Shown here piece after piece: positions 17,118 through 27,248 of a stretch of DNA of 64,000 bases. The notes under the pieces are model-generated. The model saw only the letters and a program-made list of their open reading frames with translations. It had not been told where the DNA came from and did no database searches. Numbering within the stretch: the stretch's first letter is position 1; the number at the start of each line of letters is the position of its first letter. Source of the DNA: JAUNBN01 sp036645935 (lineage in GTDB: Bacteria > Bacillota > Clostridia > Oscillospirales > Ruminococcaceae). The stretch covers positions 95,584 to 159,583 of the forward strand of contig JAVXNE010000005.1 of assembly GCA_036645935.1 (NCBI GenBank). The letters are read 5' to 3'. The position numbers and the translations under genes are program-made.

Positions 17118-17774
17118 GTGGTGATTACAATAAAAAGTCGGCATTTAGAAGTTTTAATTTATCTGCTCAAACATAAGAAAACAACATATAAGCAGCTTGC
17201 GCACCACTTTGAGGTCAGTATAAAAACCATAGAGCGTGACATCGATCACCTATCCTCTATGGGGATTCCGGTGTACTGTAAGCAGGGGTTCGGCGGCGGG
17301 GTGCAGATAGATGAAAGCTATAAATTCAGCACAAGCTTTTTCACGGACTCAGATATTCATCAAATTATTTTCGCCCTAACGATTGCAGACAGCCTTTCAA
17401 CAGTGCCAAAGAAGAACAGCATTATCAATAAATTGTGCCTAATGGCTCCTGAACTGAGTGTGCTGTTTGAAAACGATGCACAGCAGTATTTCAGTATCGA
17501 CCTGATTTCCGAGAAGGTGAGTACAGATGACCCTATTTGTAAAATAATCAACCATTGTCTTGATGATGAGCTTTATGCCATAATCAACGGAACTCTCACC
17601 GTTGCACCAATTGGATATGTGTTGAAGTGGGATGGGTTATACTTGTTTTGCTTTTCCACGGTGTATAAGCTGATGAAATGCAGTAGTATTCAAACAATTG
17701 AACCTACTGAAATTGAATTTGAACATGAATTTATTTCCTATGAAGAATATAAAAAAACGAGCAGGCAAGCATGA
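17118..17774 (+). CDS. HTH transcriptional regulator paired with a MATE pump
   Basis: This 218-residue protein has an N-terminal winged helix of the HTH_11/DeoR type (about residues 8-60, with TYKQLAHHFEVSIKTIERDI and the wing GIPVYCKQGFGGGVQI). The rest resembles the short effector region of YafY-like regulators but lacks a clear full WYL motif. The start is GTG at 17118 or 17121 with a weak AAGGCAGG site. The MATE gene begins 48 nt after the stop, so it probably regulates that pump. The composition is AT-rich, consistent with acquisition. Confidence 0.8.
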   Translation: MVITIKSRHLEVLIYLLKHKKTTYKQLAHHFEVSIKTIERDIDHLSSMGIPVYCKQGFGGGVQIDESYKFSTSFFTDSDIHQIIFALTIADSLSTVPKKNSIINKLCLMAPELSVLFENDAQQYFSIDLISEKVSTDDPICKIINHCLDDELYAIINGTLTVAPIGYVLKWDGLYLFCFSTVYKLMKCSSIQTIEPTEIEFEHEFISYEEYKKTSRQA

Positions 17775-17822
17775 CATTATGTGTCGTATTTGCCTGCTAT
17801 AATTCTTCTAGGAGGTAATTAC

Positions 17823-19175
17823 ATGACAAAAAATATTTATGAACAAAAATCACTAACCAAACTTATTTTTATCTTTGGTATTCCATCTATCCTATCGTTG
17901 ATGATTGAAATGCTGACAGGGATCGTGGACACTGCATTTGCCGGAAATTTGCCCGGGGTCGGTGACAGTGCGCTGTCTGCAATGGCGTTGATTTCTCCGA
18001 TGATGGCAATATTTACAGCACTACAAACCTTATTTGCAATGTCAACCGGCATTTTAATTGCAAAATATTTAAATGACACAGAGCGTCTAAATGAAAGCTA
18101 TCGTACCGGCGTTATTATGAGTGTAGTCATGTCGGCGGGAATATCTCTGCTGTGCTTTTTCGCTTTGCCCCAAATATTAACAGCTTTAGGCGCTGATGGG
18201 GAAATCTTTGTGATGGCAAAGCAGTATTTGCAAGTTCAACTTCTGAACAATATTTTCAGTAGTATTGGATACACCTTGAGCTGCTGTATCCGTGCCTTTG
18301 GTTTTCCAAAGACAGAAGTAAAGATTATTACAGCGGCTGTTTTGATTGATATTATTTTTAATTTTATCTTTGCGTTTATTCTTAAAATGGGCTTAGTCGG
18401 GCTTGCATGGGGTACATTAGTCAGTGAAGTGGTATGTGCCCTCTGCTGTGTCATATTTTTAGTCAGAAAAACGCTCTGGCTGTGCAAGACGCCGCTGACG
18501 GTTCGTGGCTTTTTCTTCTCCGCATGTGAGCTATTCAAACTTGGAATTGCACAAACGGCAATTCAGGCGCTTGGAGGCTGCACCGGTTTTGTTGTCAATT
18601 CAAGGCTATTAACGCTTGGCTCCATGTCTCACCTTGCCGCCTTTAACGTTGTCCAACGTATTTATAGCTTTGCTTTAATGCCAATTGTCGGGCTGACGCA
18701 GGGAGTACAAAACATTATTTCATACTTCAGCGGAAATGGTGGGGATGAAAAAATAGCAAGTGTTTCAAAACGGACTATGCTTTTATGTGGTACTTATGGT
18801 GTGATTGCCTTGCTGCTGATGATAACCTTTGGTCAAAATATTGCCGCTGTTTTTGGTGGTAGTTATGAAATACTTGCAATGGCAAAGACCATTGTACTTG
18901 TCGTTTTTATCGGCTTTCCATTTGTAGGAGTTCTATATACCGATATGATGCTCTTGCAAGTGACTGAGCATGAATTTGCATCGGTGCTGCTGATTTTATC
19001 AAGGCAGGTTTTCTTTCTAATTCCGCTAGTGTATCTTATTCCCTCACTGGTTACGTTTGGTGGTCTGCCTATCTCACCAATTGTGGCATTATTTTTTAGC
19101 ATGCCCATTGCAGATTTGCTTTCTGTCCTATTTGCAATGCTTGTGAAAAGAAAGTTTTGTGTGCAAACAAAATGA
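17823..19175 (+). CDS. MATE family multidrug efflux transporter
   Basis: The product has 450 residues and about 12 membrane helices. It should export cationic compounds or drugs in exchange for Na+ or H+. The N-terminal half carries GIPSILSLMIEMLTG, and the second half begins near SACELFKLGIAQTAIQ, reflecting the two-fold MATE repeat. I chose the ATG at 17823, directly after a perfect AGGAGG, over an upstream in-frame start at 17781. It follows the HTH regulator and ends at a tag shared with the end of the 74-residue gene. Confidence 0.92.
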   Translation: MTKNIYEQKSLTKLIFIFGIPSILSLMIEMLTGIVDTAFAGNLPGVGDSALSAMALISPMMAIFTALQTLFAMSTGILIAKYLNDTERLNESYRTGVIMSVVMSAGISLLCFFALPQILTALGADGEIFVMAKQYLQVQLLNNIFSSIGYTLSCCIRAFGFPKTEVKIITAAVLIDIIFNFIFAFILKMGLVGLAWGTLVSEVVCALCCVIFLVRKTLWLCKTPLTVRGFFFSACELFKLGIAQTAIQALGGCTGFVVNSRLLTLGSMSHLAAFNVVQRIYSFALMPIVGLTQGVQNIISYFSGNGGDEKIASVSKRTMLLCGTYGVIALLLMITFGQNIAAVFGGSYEILAMAKTIVLVVFIGFPFVGVLYTDMMLLQVTEHEFASVLLILSRQVFFLIPLVYLIPSLVTFGGLPISPIVALFFSMPIADLLSVLFAMLVKRKFCVQTK

Positions 19176-19206
19176 GCATAATCTCCCCTGCATCTATTTT
19201 TACCTA
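19170..19206 (+). repeat. Direct repeat R3 (shortened) with preceding tag
   Basis: The tag (AAAATGAGCATAATCTCCC) and the first 19 bp of the repeat (CTGCATCTATTTTTACCTA) recur here at the end of the MATE gene. The promoter-like second half of the repeat is missing, so R3 looks like the outer end of the cassette array. Confidence 0.7.
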
Positions 19207-19220
19207 ATGACACAAGATAT

Positions 19221-19260
19221 GTTGACAAGTTTTCTTTATGAAGGCTTGTCAACTTTTCCT
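19221..19260 (+). terminator. Terminator after the MATE gene
   Basis: GTTGACAAG pairs with CTTGTCAAC around a 15-nt loop and is followed by TTTTCCTTTG. Confidence 0.8.
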
Positions 19261-19362
19261 TTGTTTATGCGGGTTTGCTGACTATGTTGGTATTGGAGGA
19301 TAGAGGCCAATTAGAAACTGACGGAGGTTGAACCCACAAGAAAATTAAATATGACGAACTTT

Positions 19363-19399
19363 GGCACGATGGTTTTTCGTAACTATCGTGCCTTTTTTA
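19363..19399 (+). terminator. Hairpin with T-tract before the recombinase remnants
   Basis: GGCACGATGG pairs with CTATCGTGCC (one mismatch) around a 10-nt loop, followed by T6. It may belong to a lost upstream gene of the decayed element. Confidence 0.7.
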
Positions 19400-19430
19400 T
19401 ATCCAAATTAAAATGAAAGAGGTTACAACC

Positions 19431-19884
19431 ATGAACTACTTTGAACAATCCAATAAAATTACCGATGGGCTTCGCAAGTCTTTTCATTCCACAGATTCTA
19501 AGATGGCAAACCGTGTTTGCTATGGATACACCACTCGGGGGACAGCTTTGGTAAAATTGCCGCTGGATTGGAAACGCAGGGTATTCCTCCCTGCCCGGCA
19601 AAGCAAAGTTGAACCATGAGGCAATCTCAAAATTATTATCCAATGAAAAGTATGTCGGCTCGGTTTTGCTGAAAAAGACGATAAGCGTTGTCGGAATGCA
19701 GATGAAGAACAAAGGTCAACTGTAAAAGGTGCTGGTTCAGAACCATCATGCCGCTATCATTGCTGTGGAGAATTTTCAGCGGGTACAAAAACTGAAAATA
19801 GAGCGATCGAAAGACTCTACACAAGCAATCAGCATGACTGTGTCATATCAACAAAATATCTATCACTTTTTGGGATTATATGGT
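19431..19884 (+). pseudogene. Remnant of a large serine recombinase, C-terminal part
   Basis: Read across frames, this stretch gives MANRVCYGYT, then GDSFGKIAAGLETQGIPP, EAISKLLSNEKYVGSVLLKK and VQNHHAAIIAVENFQRVQK. These are consecutive landmarks of the recombinase domain of TnpX/phage-type large serine recombinases. The catalytic resolvase domain is missing, and at least two frameshifts and two stops interrupt it. It is the relic of a mobile element and cannot act. Confidence 0.75.
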
Positions 19885-19901
19885 ACAATTATTACAGTTA
19901 A

Positions 19902-20818
19902 TTGGTGAAATTGAGTGATGTGGCGGAGCGAACCATTGTCATCATTCCTCCTGAATATGTTGACGAGCCGCTTCAACTCAAACATCTGCGTGTTGCCGCC
20001 TATTGCAGTGTCAGCACCGCAACAGAGGAACAGTCCTATAGCTTTGAATCACAGCTTCGTACTACACCACAAAAATCTCCGAAAATCAGCTTTGGACAAA
20101 CGCAGGCGTTTATGGCGAAGCGGTTAGCGGCAGAAACATGAAGGAACGTAGCAAATTCAAAAAGCTGATGGTAAAATGCCGCAAACACAAGGTGGATATG
20201 ATTCTTGCCAAATCCATCAGCCGCTTTGGGCGAAATGCGCTGCACAAAATCCGTTCTATAAGAGAACTTCAAAGGTTGGGCGCAGACATTTTCTTTGAAC
20301 AGGAGAACATTTCACTCACTTGACCCGGATGCCCGCATCGCGATTGAAACCCACTGTGCCATTGCTCAACGAGAGAGTGAAAGCAAAAAGCCACGATATC
20401 AAGTGGGGAATTGATAGAGGATTTAAAGATGGTACATCGGGGTATCTTAGCTTCAAGTGTTATGGTTATCGTAGCGATAAGCAACAAGGCTTGCTCATTG
20501 AAACTAACGAGGCAACGATTGTGCAAATAATTTTTAATTTACGGCTGTAAGGTCACAGTTTGAGCAGTATTGCAAGCGAGTTGGCGAAAAGAAAAATACC
20601 ATCTCCGGCCGACAAGCCAGTATGGAGCTGTGAATGCATCAGAAAAATGTTGATTAACGAGAAGCACACAGGATCGGTAATGCTGAAAAAAACGTTTATA
20701 GAGGATTAGTTCTCCGGAAAGCAGAAGAACACCGGACAACAGGAGCGGTATCTGGTTGAAAACGGCTATCCGGCGATTATTTTAAGAGAGGTTTTGGGAA
20801 GGGTGCAAGAGGTGTAGC
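19902..20818 (+). pseudogene. Decayed large serine recombinase
   Basis: This second remnant covers the catalytic domain (LRVAAYCSVSTATEEQSYS, in which the usual catalytic serine context RVST reads SVST; then AVSGRNMKERSKF, DMILAKSISRFGRN and ELQRLGADIFFEQENIS). It continues into the recombinase domain (DGTSGYLSFKCYGYR, SSIASELAKRKIPSP, KMLINEKHTGSVMLKK, VENGYPAIILREVLGRVQE). Several frameshifts and stop codons break it. With the fragment before it, this marks an ancient integration event downstream of tRNA-Leu. Confidence 0.82.
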
Positions 20819-21038
20819 TTTTGATTAGGCTAATAATGGGAATCTGGTGTGAGAAATCACAAAGGCTTGGTTGTTCAAATAATACAAAATTAGTATTAAA
20901 TTATGTGTCTCAGTAATAATGAGCTTATCAGATTTTTATTTTTTGATAAGCAATATTAGTAAACAGAAATCAACAGATTAAATAAGGTATAGACGGAGAC
21001 AGAAGATATGAAATCAGAATAACAAAGGAGACGGTATA

Positions 21039-22790
21039 ATGAATATTAAGCCATATGATAAAACAATAAGGGATCTTCTTGGATCCAAAAGGCAATTTGT
21101 TATTCCGCGGTTTCAGCGGGAATACTCGTGGGAAAAGAAGAATTATCAAGAATTTTTTGAAGACATGATTGGGAATTTTGTCATTAACGGTGGGAAAATC
21201 TTATCTGACCAATATTTCTTGGTACGATGCTCTTTATCGGCAATTTTTCGGAAGGTACAGATCAAGAAATACAAGTTGTCGATGGGCAGCAAAGATTAAC
21301 GACTATTACGATTCTATTCTCTGCCTTATCAGATTGTTTTGTTGCATTGAATGAGCCCACTTTAAGCAAGCAAATTTTTGCTTATATCATGACGGAAGAC
21401 GACGACGGAAATGAAGTGCGCATTTTAAAGAGTGAGACTAATTATCCTTTTTTTGCATACTTTATTCAAGATAAAGGCAAGCAAATTTCACAAGAAGCAT
21501 CTAGCGAGGAAGAAACTTGCATCAAGGAAGCTTATGATTATTTTATTTCTCAATTAAAAAATGATAAGTTAAAAACACTCTTGACGCTTAAACATGAAAG
21601 CGACGTAGTCGATCGCTTATCACAAGTTGATATTTTGAAGGCACTGCGTGATCAAGTATTGAATTCAACATTTGTTTCAATTTCCACCACAGACCGAGAA
21701 CAAGCAAATAAAATTTTCGAAATTCTTAACGCCAAAGGAAAACGTCTTGCTGATATTGATCTCGTTAAGAACAAAATATTCGAAGTGTTAAAAAAACAAG
21801 AACCCGCAGATTTTGCCGAAGAAAGTTGGAAACAGATTAAGTCCACATTGAACGCTGGGAAAGAAACAGTTGGCATTGCTACATTTTATAGGCATTTCTG
21901 GATTTCAAAATACAAAAAAACTTACTCAAGTAAGTTGTACGATGCGTTTAATTCATCTATCCCTAAAACAGAAAACATATATAGGGATTTTTTAAACGAT
22001 ATGCTAATAAATGCAAAACTTTACATGCAAATCGTTAATCCTAAAAGAGAAGATTATAATGATCGCAAGGAATATTATTGGCTTGTCCAGAGCTTGAATG
22101 CTTTAAATAATTGTTTCAATGTCGTTCAAATTAGAATTGCCTTTGTGTCTTTGTTTAGCCTTAAGAACAGCAATATCATAGATCATAAAATGCTAAAAGA
22201 GGCTGTTAAATATGTGGAAAATTTTCATTTCGCATATAATGCGATTGTCAGTGGCAGGGCAAATAAACTAGAAACCATCTACTCTACTTTTGCCATTGAA
22301 CTTCGAAAAGCCACTAATAAAGATACTGCAAAGGTCATTATTAAAACGAAACTATTGGACCCTCTTGAACGATTATTCCCATCTTTTGATGAATTTTGCA
22401 GTAAATTCATCTTGTTGACATATTCAAAAAAAGAAAATCCATCTAACATAAAAACAAAATATGCAATCAATAATCTGAATTGCTATTTTTCAAATACGGA
22501 AATTTTTGAAGATACAGGTAGTATTGAGCATTTAGTTGCAGAAACGGATGGAGCTCATGTTTCAGGAATTGGAAACCTTATTCTTTTGGAGCAACAACTA
22601 AATGCTGATGCAGGAGCAGTAACATACTCAGAAAAGAGAGCTTTTTATGCTCGATCTAACTATATAGGTAAGAAAATTCAGCGAAGAGCATCTGGATTGG
22701 GATCAAACTATGATCGATGAACGAGCGTTAGAAATGGCAAAACTTTATTATACGAAAATATTTTCAAGGCGAATTTCGGAAGAAACGTAG
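21039..22790 (+). pseudogene. GmrSD-like DUF262/DUF1524 restriction protein, broken by two frameshifts
   Basis: Joined across frames the gene encodes about 580 residues. The N-terminal DUF262 part has QFVIPRFQREYSWE near residue 25 and the nucleotide-site motif VVDGQQRLTT near 85. The C-terminal part has SIEHL and IGNLILLEQQLN, the spacing of a DUF1524 HNH nuclease. Frame 1 is lost near 21220, where a G appears to be missing (YFLG then TMLFIGNF). A second slip near 22675 moves the end (FSEEHLDWDQ ... FSRRISEET) to the stop at 22790. In the family such proteins are modification-dependent type IV restriction enzymes that target glucosylated phage DNA. A fragment from 21227 could still be made. 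The gene is alone and AT-rich. Confidence 0.8.
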
Positions 22791-23107
22791 CAATTCAATT
22801 TGTTTTGGTTTATACGTCAGCTTCCCATTATTTATAAAAGTAGCATTCCGTTTCCAAGCGGCTTGCATCTTTATTAACCAAACTTCACGCAGAGGCTTAT
22901 TTTCCGATGATGAAAGCAAGCCTTTTTTATACCTAAAATCGTGCTATATTGTACTAATGATTATTTATATAATCCACACAAGGTGGAGATGAAATGGATT
23001 TGCCGAAAAGGAAAAGATCCGGTTAGAGGGATATGACTATTCCTCATGCGGAGCATATCTTGTGACAATCTGTATTGCCTACCGAAATGCGTTGTTATGG
23101 AATGTAG

Positions 23108-23126
23108 GGGCGGATATCATCCGCCC
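23108..23126. repeat. REP-like palindrome copy 1
   Basis: GGGCGGAT-ATC-ATCCGCCC, a perfect 8-bp inverted repeat around 3 nt, within the transposase-like gene. A second copy lies 167 bp downstream. Confidence 0.7.
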
Positions 23127-23274
23127 GAACACCCCGCCATTATCACAATACGGAAAAATTGTGGAAACCGCAATAAATGCAATTTCTTTACATTGCAATC
23201 ATTTTGTTGTGGATAAATATTGTATTATTCCTGACAATGTGCATATGACAGTGTTTACTGTTCCGGATGAGAAC

Positions 23275-23293
23275 GGGCGGATGGTATCCGCCC
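23275..23293. repeat. REP-like palindrome copy 2
   Basis: GGGCGGAT-GGT-ATCCGCCC has arms identical to copy 1 with a different 3-nt centre, and is also inside the transposase-like gene. Confidence 0.7.
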
Positions 23294-23724
23294 GTGCAGT
23301 ATCGGTGATTATTGGTTCCATGAAACGGTGGGTATCAAAACAAATCGGTTTCCCTGTATGGCAAAAATCATTTAACTGCCGTATTATAAGGAACAAAAAG
23401 GACTATCAGGAGGTTTGGCAATACATTGACGAAAATTCACTGAATCTTGTGCGCCCGAATATCGTGCCGGAACTCACCTGGAACTTTAGCGAGAAGCAAG
23501 TTGACAATATGCTGCAAACAGTCACCTATAAGGACAATATCGCCATAATGCCGAATATGCTAACCCCGATTGCCCCTCGCTTTTTGGAAGAACACGCAGG
23601 CTTAGAAACCCTGCTCATCATCTCACACACACAATACCCAAGGACATTTCAAGATAAAACGGGTGAGAAATGCGATTATATCTTTGCAGTCAGCAACAAG
23701 GATGACGGGGGAAATTTAGAATAA

Positions 23725-24295
23725 ACCTTGCAAAACACAATCTATTGGAGTGCGCTTATTAGACCTATTATGAAATCCATACAAGCCGAATGCCCTGCCG
23801 ACCGCATCCGGTCAGCAGGCATTAACTATAAAATACATTCACAGAATAGTTGCTTTTGGGGGCGATCCTCACCCATATCACACAACTGTGAGAACCGCTT
23901 TTAACAAGCAGCCCCTTTTGGTCAGCGGATATTCTTCCATCCAAAAACCATATGCCGTATTGAGCAGAGACATCGGCAAATTTACAGCGGATGTCAGTCG
24001 CTACCGCGCTTGTTTTGTGATATAATAAAATTGTTTTCAATTGCATTTTTGTGTTTGCGGTGAGTATACATTGGGAATTTTCTGTATCCGAATCTTTTTG
24101 CCTTACTCATGCGCATTCACCCATTTGAAACGGCATACACAAAGCAATTTCATTCTCGGCTTCATAGAAATTGCACTTCATGGCATCACTTCAAGCGGTG
24201 CGTGATCGCACGTCTACACACATTCTCTGTGTTGTTCCGCAAGACGATATACAAAATACCGTGGCCACAATAATTGATTTTGAGGATTTAAAAGA
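23725..24295. other. Intergenic region, possibly with a gene relic
   Basis: The region contains an imperfect hairpin (TGCCGACCGCATCCGGTCAGCAGGCA, 23794-23819). A stop-free plus-strand stretch of about 83 codons (23774-24022) has no start codon, reads coding-like (for example AFNKQPLLVSGYSS) and matches nothing I recognise. The opposite-strand frame at 23822-24046 is weaker. The regulator that follows must have its promoter near 24200-24280, but no clear boxes are seen. Confidence 0.4.
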
Positions 24296-25264
24296 ATGAA
24301 GGACTCCGAAACCGCAACTCTGTTCAGAATTGCAAAGCGCTATTATGAGGACGGAAAATTGCAAAGTGAGATAGCTCATGATGAGGGCATTTCACGCTCT
24401 CTCGTCTCAAAGCTGCTGGCCAAAGCAAGAGATGTCGGGATTGTCAAAATAGATATCTCGCTCCCGGTCTCGTCGTCGGGCAGCGCGCTTGAGGAGATGC
24501 TGCATGAACGGCTCTGTGCGTCCAATGCAGTCGTTTTCCCCTACTCGGGAAACGGGAACGAATACAGCGAGTGGGATGCGATCAACGCCGTGGCGATTCA
24601 GAGCGCGGTGCTGCTTCCAAATATGCTCTCTGCAAGTCTTTGCGTCGGCATAGGCTGGGGGCGCACCATCTATCGCATTTCAGACGAGCTCAGATTCATC
24701 GATCCGAAGCATGAAATGACATTTGTTCCCCTTGTCGGAAACTCGGGGCTTTATAATCGCTATCTGCAGACATCTTCCATCGCCAATCGCTTCGCTGAGA
24801 AATATGCATCAAGATGCTTTTACCCCAATGTATCTTTCGATCGCTCACAGAGTTCCAAGCTCACGCCTTTTGAACGGGCGAGCATCGATGAGCTAAGCTC
24901 GCTGTGGAATCACATTGATACAGCGATATTCTCACTCTCGTCTGCCTCCAGCGTCGACAACTACTATCTCTCGGAATTTTCCGATTCATTGTCACCTTCT
25001 TCCGTGCACCTCTCCGCATGCGGTGAAATTTTCTCGCAGGCATATTTTGCGGACGGTTCAACGGAATCGTTCGTGGAGGAATATCCAATCACTGCTTTCC
25101 CGCTTGAAAAGCTGCGCCAAATCAAAAATACCATCTGCATTGCAGTGGGTCCCAGCAAAGCTTACAGCATCATTTGGGCATTGAGATGCGGATTTGTGAA
25201 CACACTCATAACCGATGTTCCCACCGCTGAAGCTATACAGATCATTTTGGATGAAGAAACATAA
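24296..25264 (+). CDS. SorC-family sugar-responsive transcriptional regulator
   Basis: This 322-residue protein has an N-terminal helix-turn-helix (about residues 8-50: AKRYYEDGKLQSEIA, ISRSLVSKLLAKARD) and a C-terminal sugar-phosphate-binding SorC domain. Domain landmarks are CVGIGWGRTIY near 118, FVPLVGNSG near 145 and a final GFVNTLITDVPTAEAI. Family members bind a phosphorylated sugar and control sugar operons. It is transcribed away from the aldolase/SDR/kinase operons and is the only regulator near them, so it is the best candidate to bind their ACATATGT boxes. Its own upstream region shows no such box. Confidence 0.85.
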   Translation: MKDSETATLFRIAKRYYEDGKLQSEIAHDEGISRSLVSKLLAKARDVGIVKIDISLPVSSSGSALEEMLHERLCASNAVVFPYSGNGNEYSEWDAINAVAIQSAVLLPNMLSASLCVGIGWGRTIYRISDELRFIDPKHEMTFVPLVGNSGLYNRYLQTSSIANRFAEKYASRCFYPNVSFDRSQSSKLTPFERASIDELSSLWNHIDTAIFSLSSASSVDNYYLSEFSDSLSPSSVHLSACGEIFSQAYFADGSTESFVEEYPITAFPLEKLRQIKNTICIAVGPSKAYSIIWALRCGFVNTLITDVPTAEAIQIILDEET

Positions 25265-25641
25265 TTTGACGAGCTTATGGAGCACAGCTTGCTAAAACTG
25301 AACCCATTCTTTGCCCAACTGACAAAGCTCACCCGTTGCAAATCGATCTTGAAATTTGGGTAAAAGGTTTTTTTGAAAATTTCTTGCTTCCTTTTCGCGT
25401 GTTTTCACTTGCGAATTTAATGATATCTCTTGAAGCTTTGTAAAAAAACTCATACGCTTTTTTTGTCTTATGCCTTTTATTGATATATTCTCCCGTGATC
25501 ACTGTTTCAGCCGAATCGAATTTCACTGCACGCAAAGTTAACGGCAACTTTTGCGCATTTATGTCACTCAAATGCTCCCTTGTCACACCACTTGTTATTT
25601 TGGCGAGATATTGAAATCCTGTTATTTTGCCTCACCTACAG

Positions 25642-25682
25642 AAAAGAGGCTGCGCAAATCACTTTGCGCAGCCTCTTTTTTA
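25642..25682 (-). terminator. Terminator of the aldolase-SDR-kinase operon
   Basis: A perfect 17-bp stem (AAAAGAGGCTGCGCAAA with TTTGCGCAGCCTCTTTT) with a 4-nt loop lies about 30 nt after the kinase gene. T-rich flanks occur on both sides. The stretch 25265-25641 holds no convincing gene: a minus-strand frame at 25329-25586 has no ribosome site and no recognisable family. Confidence 0.9.
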
Positions 25683-25710
25683 ATTTGATCAGTGATTGGA
25701 ATCTCTCGGT

Positions 25711-27240
25711 TTACAGTGCGCTCTCAAGACCCTGATAGGTTTTGACAAAGCGCTTGTAGCCCTCGTCGTAAGCTTCCTTGTTATCAGAATTGGGCTTATA
25801 GGTGTTCTTGATTCTGACAGCTCGCGCCGCCGCCTCATAAGGATCCTTGTATACTCCAACGCCGATACCTGCAAACATCGCAGCGCCGAGGCAGCCGTTT
25901 GCGCTCGTCTCGAGAATTGTGACCTCTTCGCCGAAAATGTCGGCCACTATCTGGCACAGCACCGGGATTTTGGTTACGCAGCCAGTGACACTTATATTCT
26001 TAGGATGCAGACCATGTTCCTTTTCGACGTTCATTATGTCGCGCATCTCATAGGCAATTCCCTCGGCCACTGCGCGAGCGAGATCCGCTCTAACCGTGGA
26101 CATGCGCATTCCGGTAAACGTGCTCGTCATGTTGATGTTGGAATCGATGCCTATGTGGTTGTGGCTGCGGCCCTGCAAAAACGGCAGGAATGTGACTCCG
26201 CGCGCGCCGGGAACGGAAGTTGCAACAAGCTCATTTATAAGCTCATACGTGTCGACGCCCTGTGCCTTTGCATCGGCTATTTCTTTTGTGCAGATGACAT
26301 CGCGAAACCACCTGTACGCAGAATCCGAAGCAAAGGAAAGTGATTCAGCGGTATAATTCTTTACGCCGTTTTCAAAATAGAGATGGCTTTTCCATGTGAG
26401 CGTGCTGTTTGGAATGCGAAGCAGCTTATCCGAGCAAATATAGCAAGCGCCAAACGTGCCCATGACAATAACGGTGTCTCCGTCGTTCACCATGCCGCTT
26501 CCAAATGGAGAGCAGCACTGATCCAAAGTAACGACACAGATTTTGCAGCCAATTGGCAGACCTGTCTTTTCGGCGATCTCCGGGGAAACTGTAGCCGTGA
26601 CATAACCGTTGTCCACACGGCGGCCGCGCTTGCTGATGTCCATTCCATACGCGTCAAAAAAAATTTTGGAATAGTTTTGTGGCTCTGGAGGTTGGCGATT
26701 GATTCGCGCGCCACAGAAGCCGCGTCAGTGACCCATTCGCTGGCACCAAACTTTTTGAGGAAGTATTCCTGCATAGTTACGTCGCGGCCGGCCTTTTTGT
26801 AAAGATCGCCCATATATGTCTGCATCCACAGGTGCTTTGCAAGCGCAGAGAAGCCGGAAGAGCTTCCGTTTATTTCTTGTGCCAGCTCCTCTTCAAAGAG
26901 AGTTCCCGACATTTTATCCGCAACTATATAGCCGCGCAAATCCTTCCAGCTTATGCAGTTGTAGAGCATTTTACCGTCATTGTCGCAGATTCCGACACAG
27001 GCACCCTGCGCGGAGAGGTCCCATCGCCTCAATCTCGTTTTTGTCGATTCCGCTCTTTTCAACGGCACATTTAATACACGCGAACAGAGCGTCGGTGATC
27101 TCATCAGCATCCCGCAAGACTATTTCGGATTTTTCAGGATCGTATATGCAACGGTACTCGCGGTAGTCCTGAGCGATCAGTTTTCCGTCCAAATCAAAAA
27201 TGCACGCCTTGCAACCTGTAGTACCTTAGTCAAGACCTAT
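25711..27240 (-). pseudogene. FGGY-family carbohydrate kinase, broken by a stop and two frameshifts
   Basis: Read across frames this is a full-length FGGY sugar kinase of about 505 residues. The N-terminal phosphate loop reads IGLD-stop-GTTGCKACIFD, where TAA replaces one codon near 27224. A frameshift near 27016 separates GIDKNEIEA from SAQGACVGICDNDG. A second near 26710 separates DAASVAR from NRQPPEPQNYSKIFFDAYGMD. The C-terminal half is open (DQCCSPFG, then GARGVTFLPFLQGR, SVTGCVTKIPVLCQIVADIFG and NGCLGAAMFAG). Intact relatives phosphorylate a pentose, a polyol or a similar sugar. The SDR gene ends about 9 nt before it, so it belonged to that operon. Without it the pathway should lack its kinase step unless another enzyme substitutes. 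Confidence 0.88.
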
Positions 27241-27248
27241 CAGGTCAT

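Larger units (their letters stand above)
22994..23724 (+). pseudogene. REP-associated tyrosine transposase-like (Y1_Tnp family) gene with a frameshift
   Basis: After an AGGTGGAG site and ATG at 22994 the frame reads MDLPKRKR and then hits a stop. A one-base slip near 23012 continues as RIRLEGYDYSSCGAYLVTICI, the N-terminus of RAYT/IS200-type proteins. The metal-site segment, normally PNHVH, reads PDNVH here, so the first His of the HUH pair is lost. WQYIDEN may contain the nucleophilic Tyr. The last 80 residues match nothing I know. Two 19-bp REP-like palindromes lie inside the coding part. The gene is probably inactive. Confidence 0.65.

Noticed and set aside
23822..24046. A 74-codon minus-strand frame
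   Set aside because: The opposite strand of the same DNA looks more coding-like, and neither has a start with a ribosome site.
25329..25586. An 85-codon basic protein on the minus strand
   Set aside because: No ribosome site, a low-complexity Lys-rich end and no family. It lies between a stop and a terminator.
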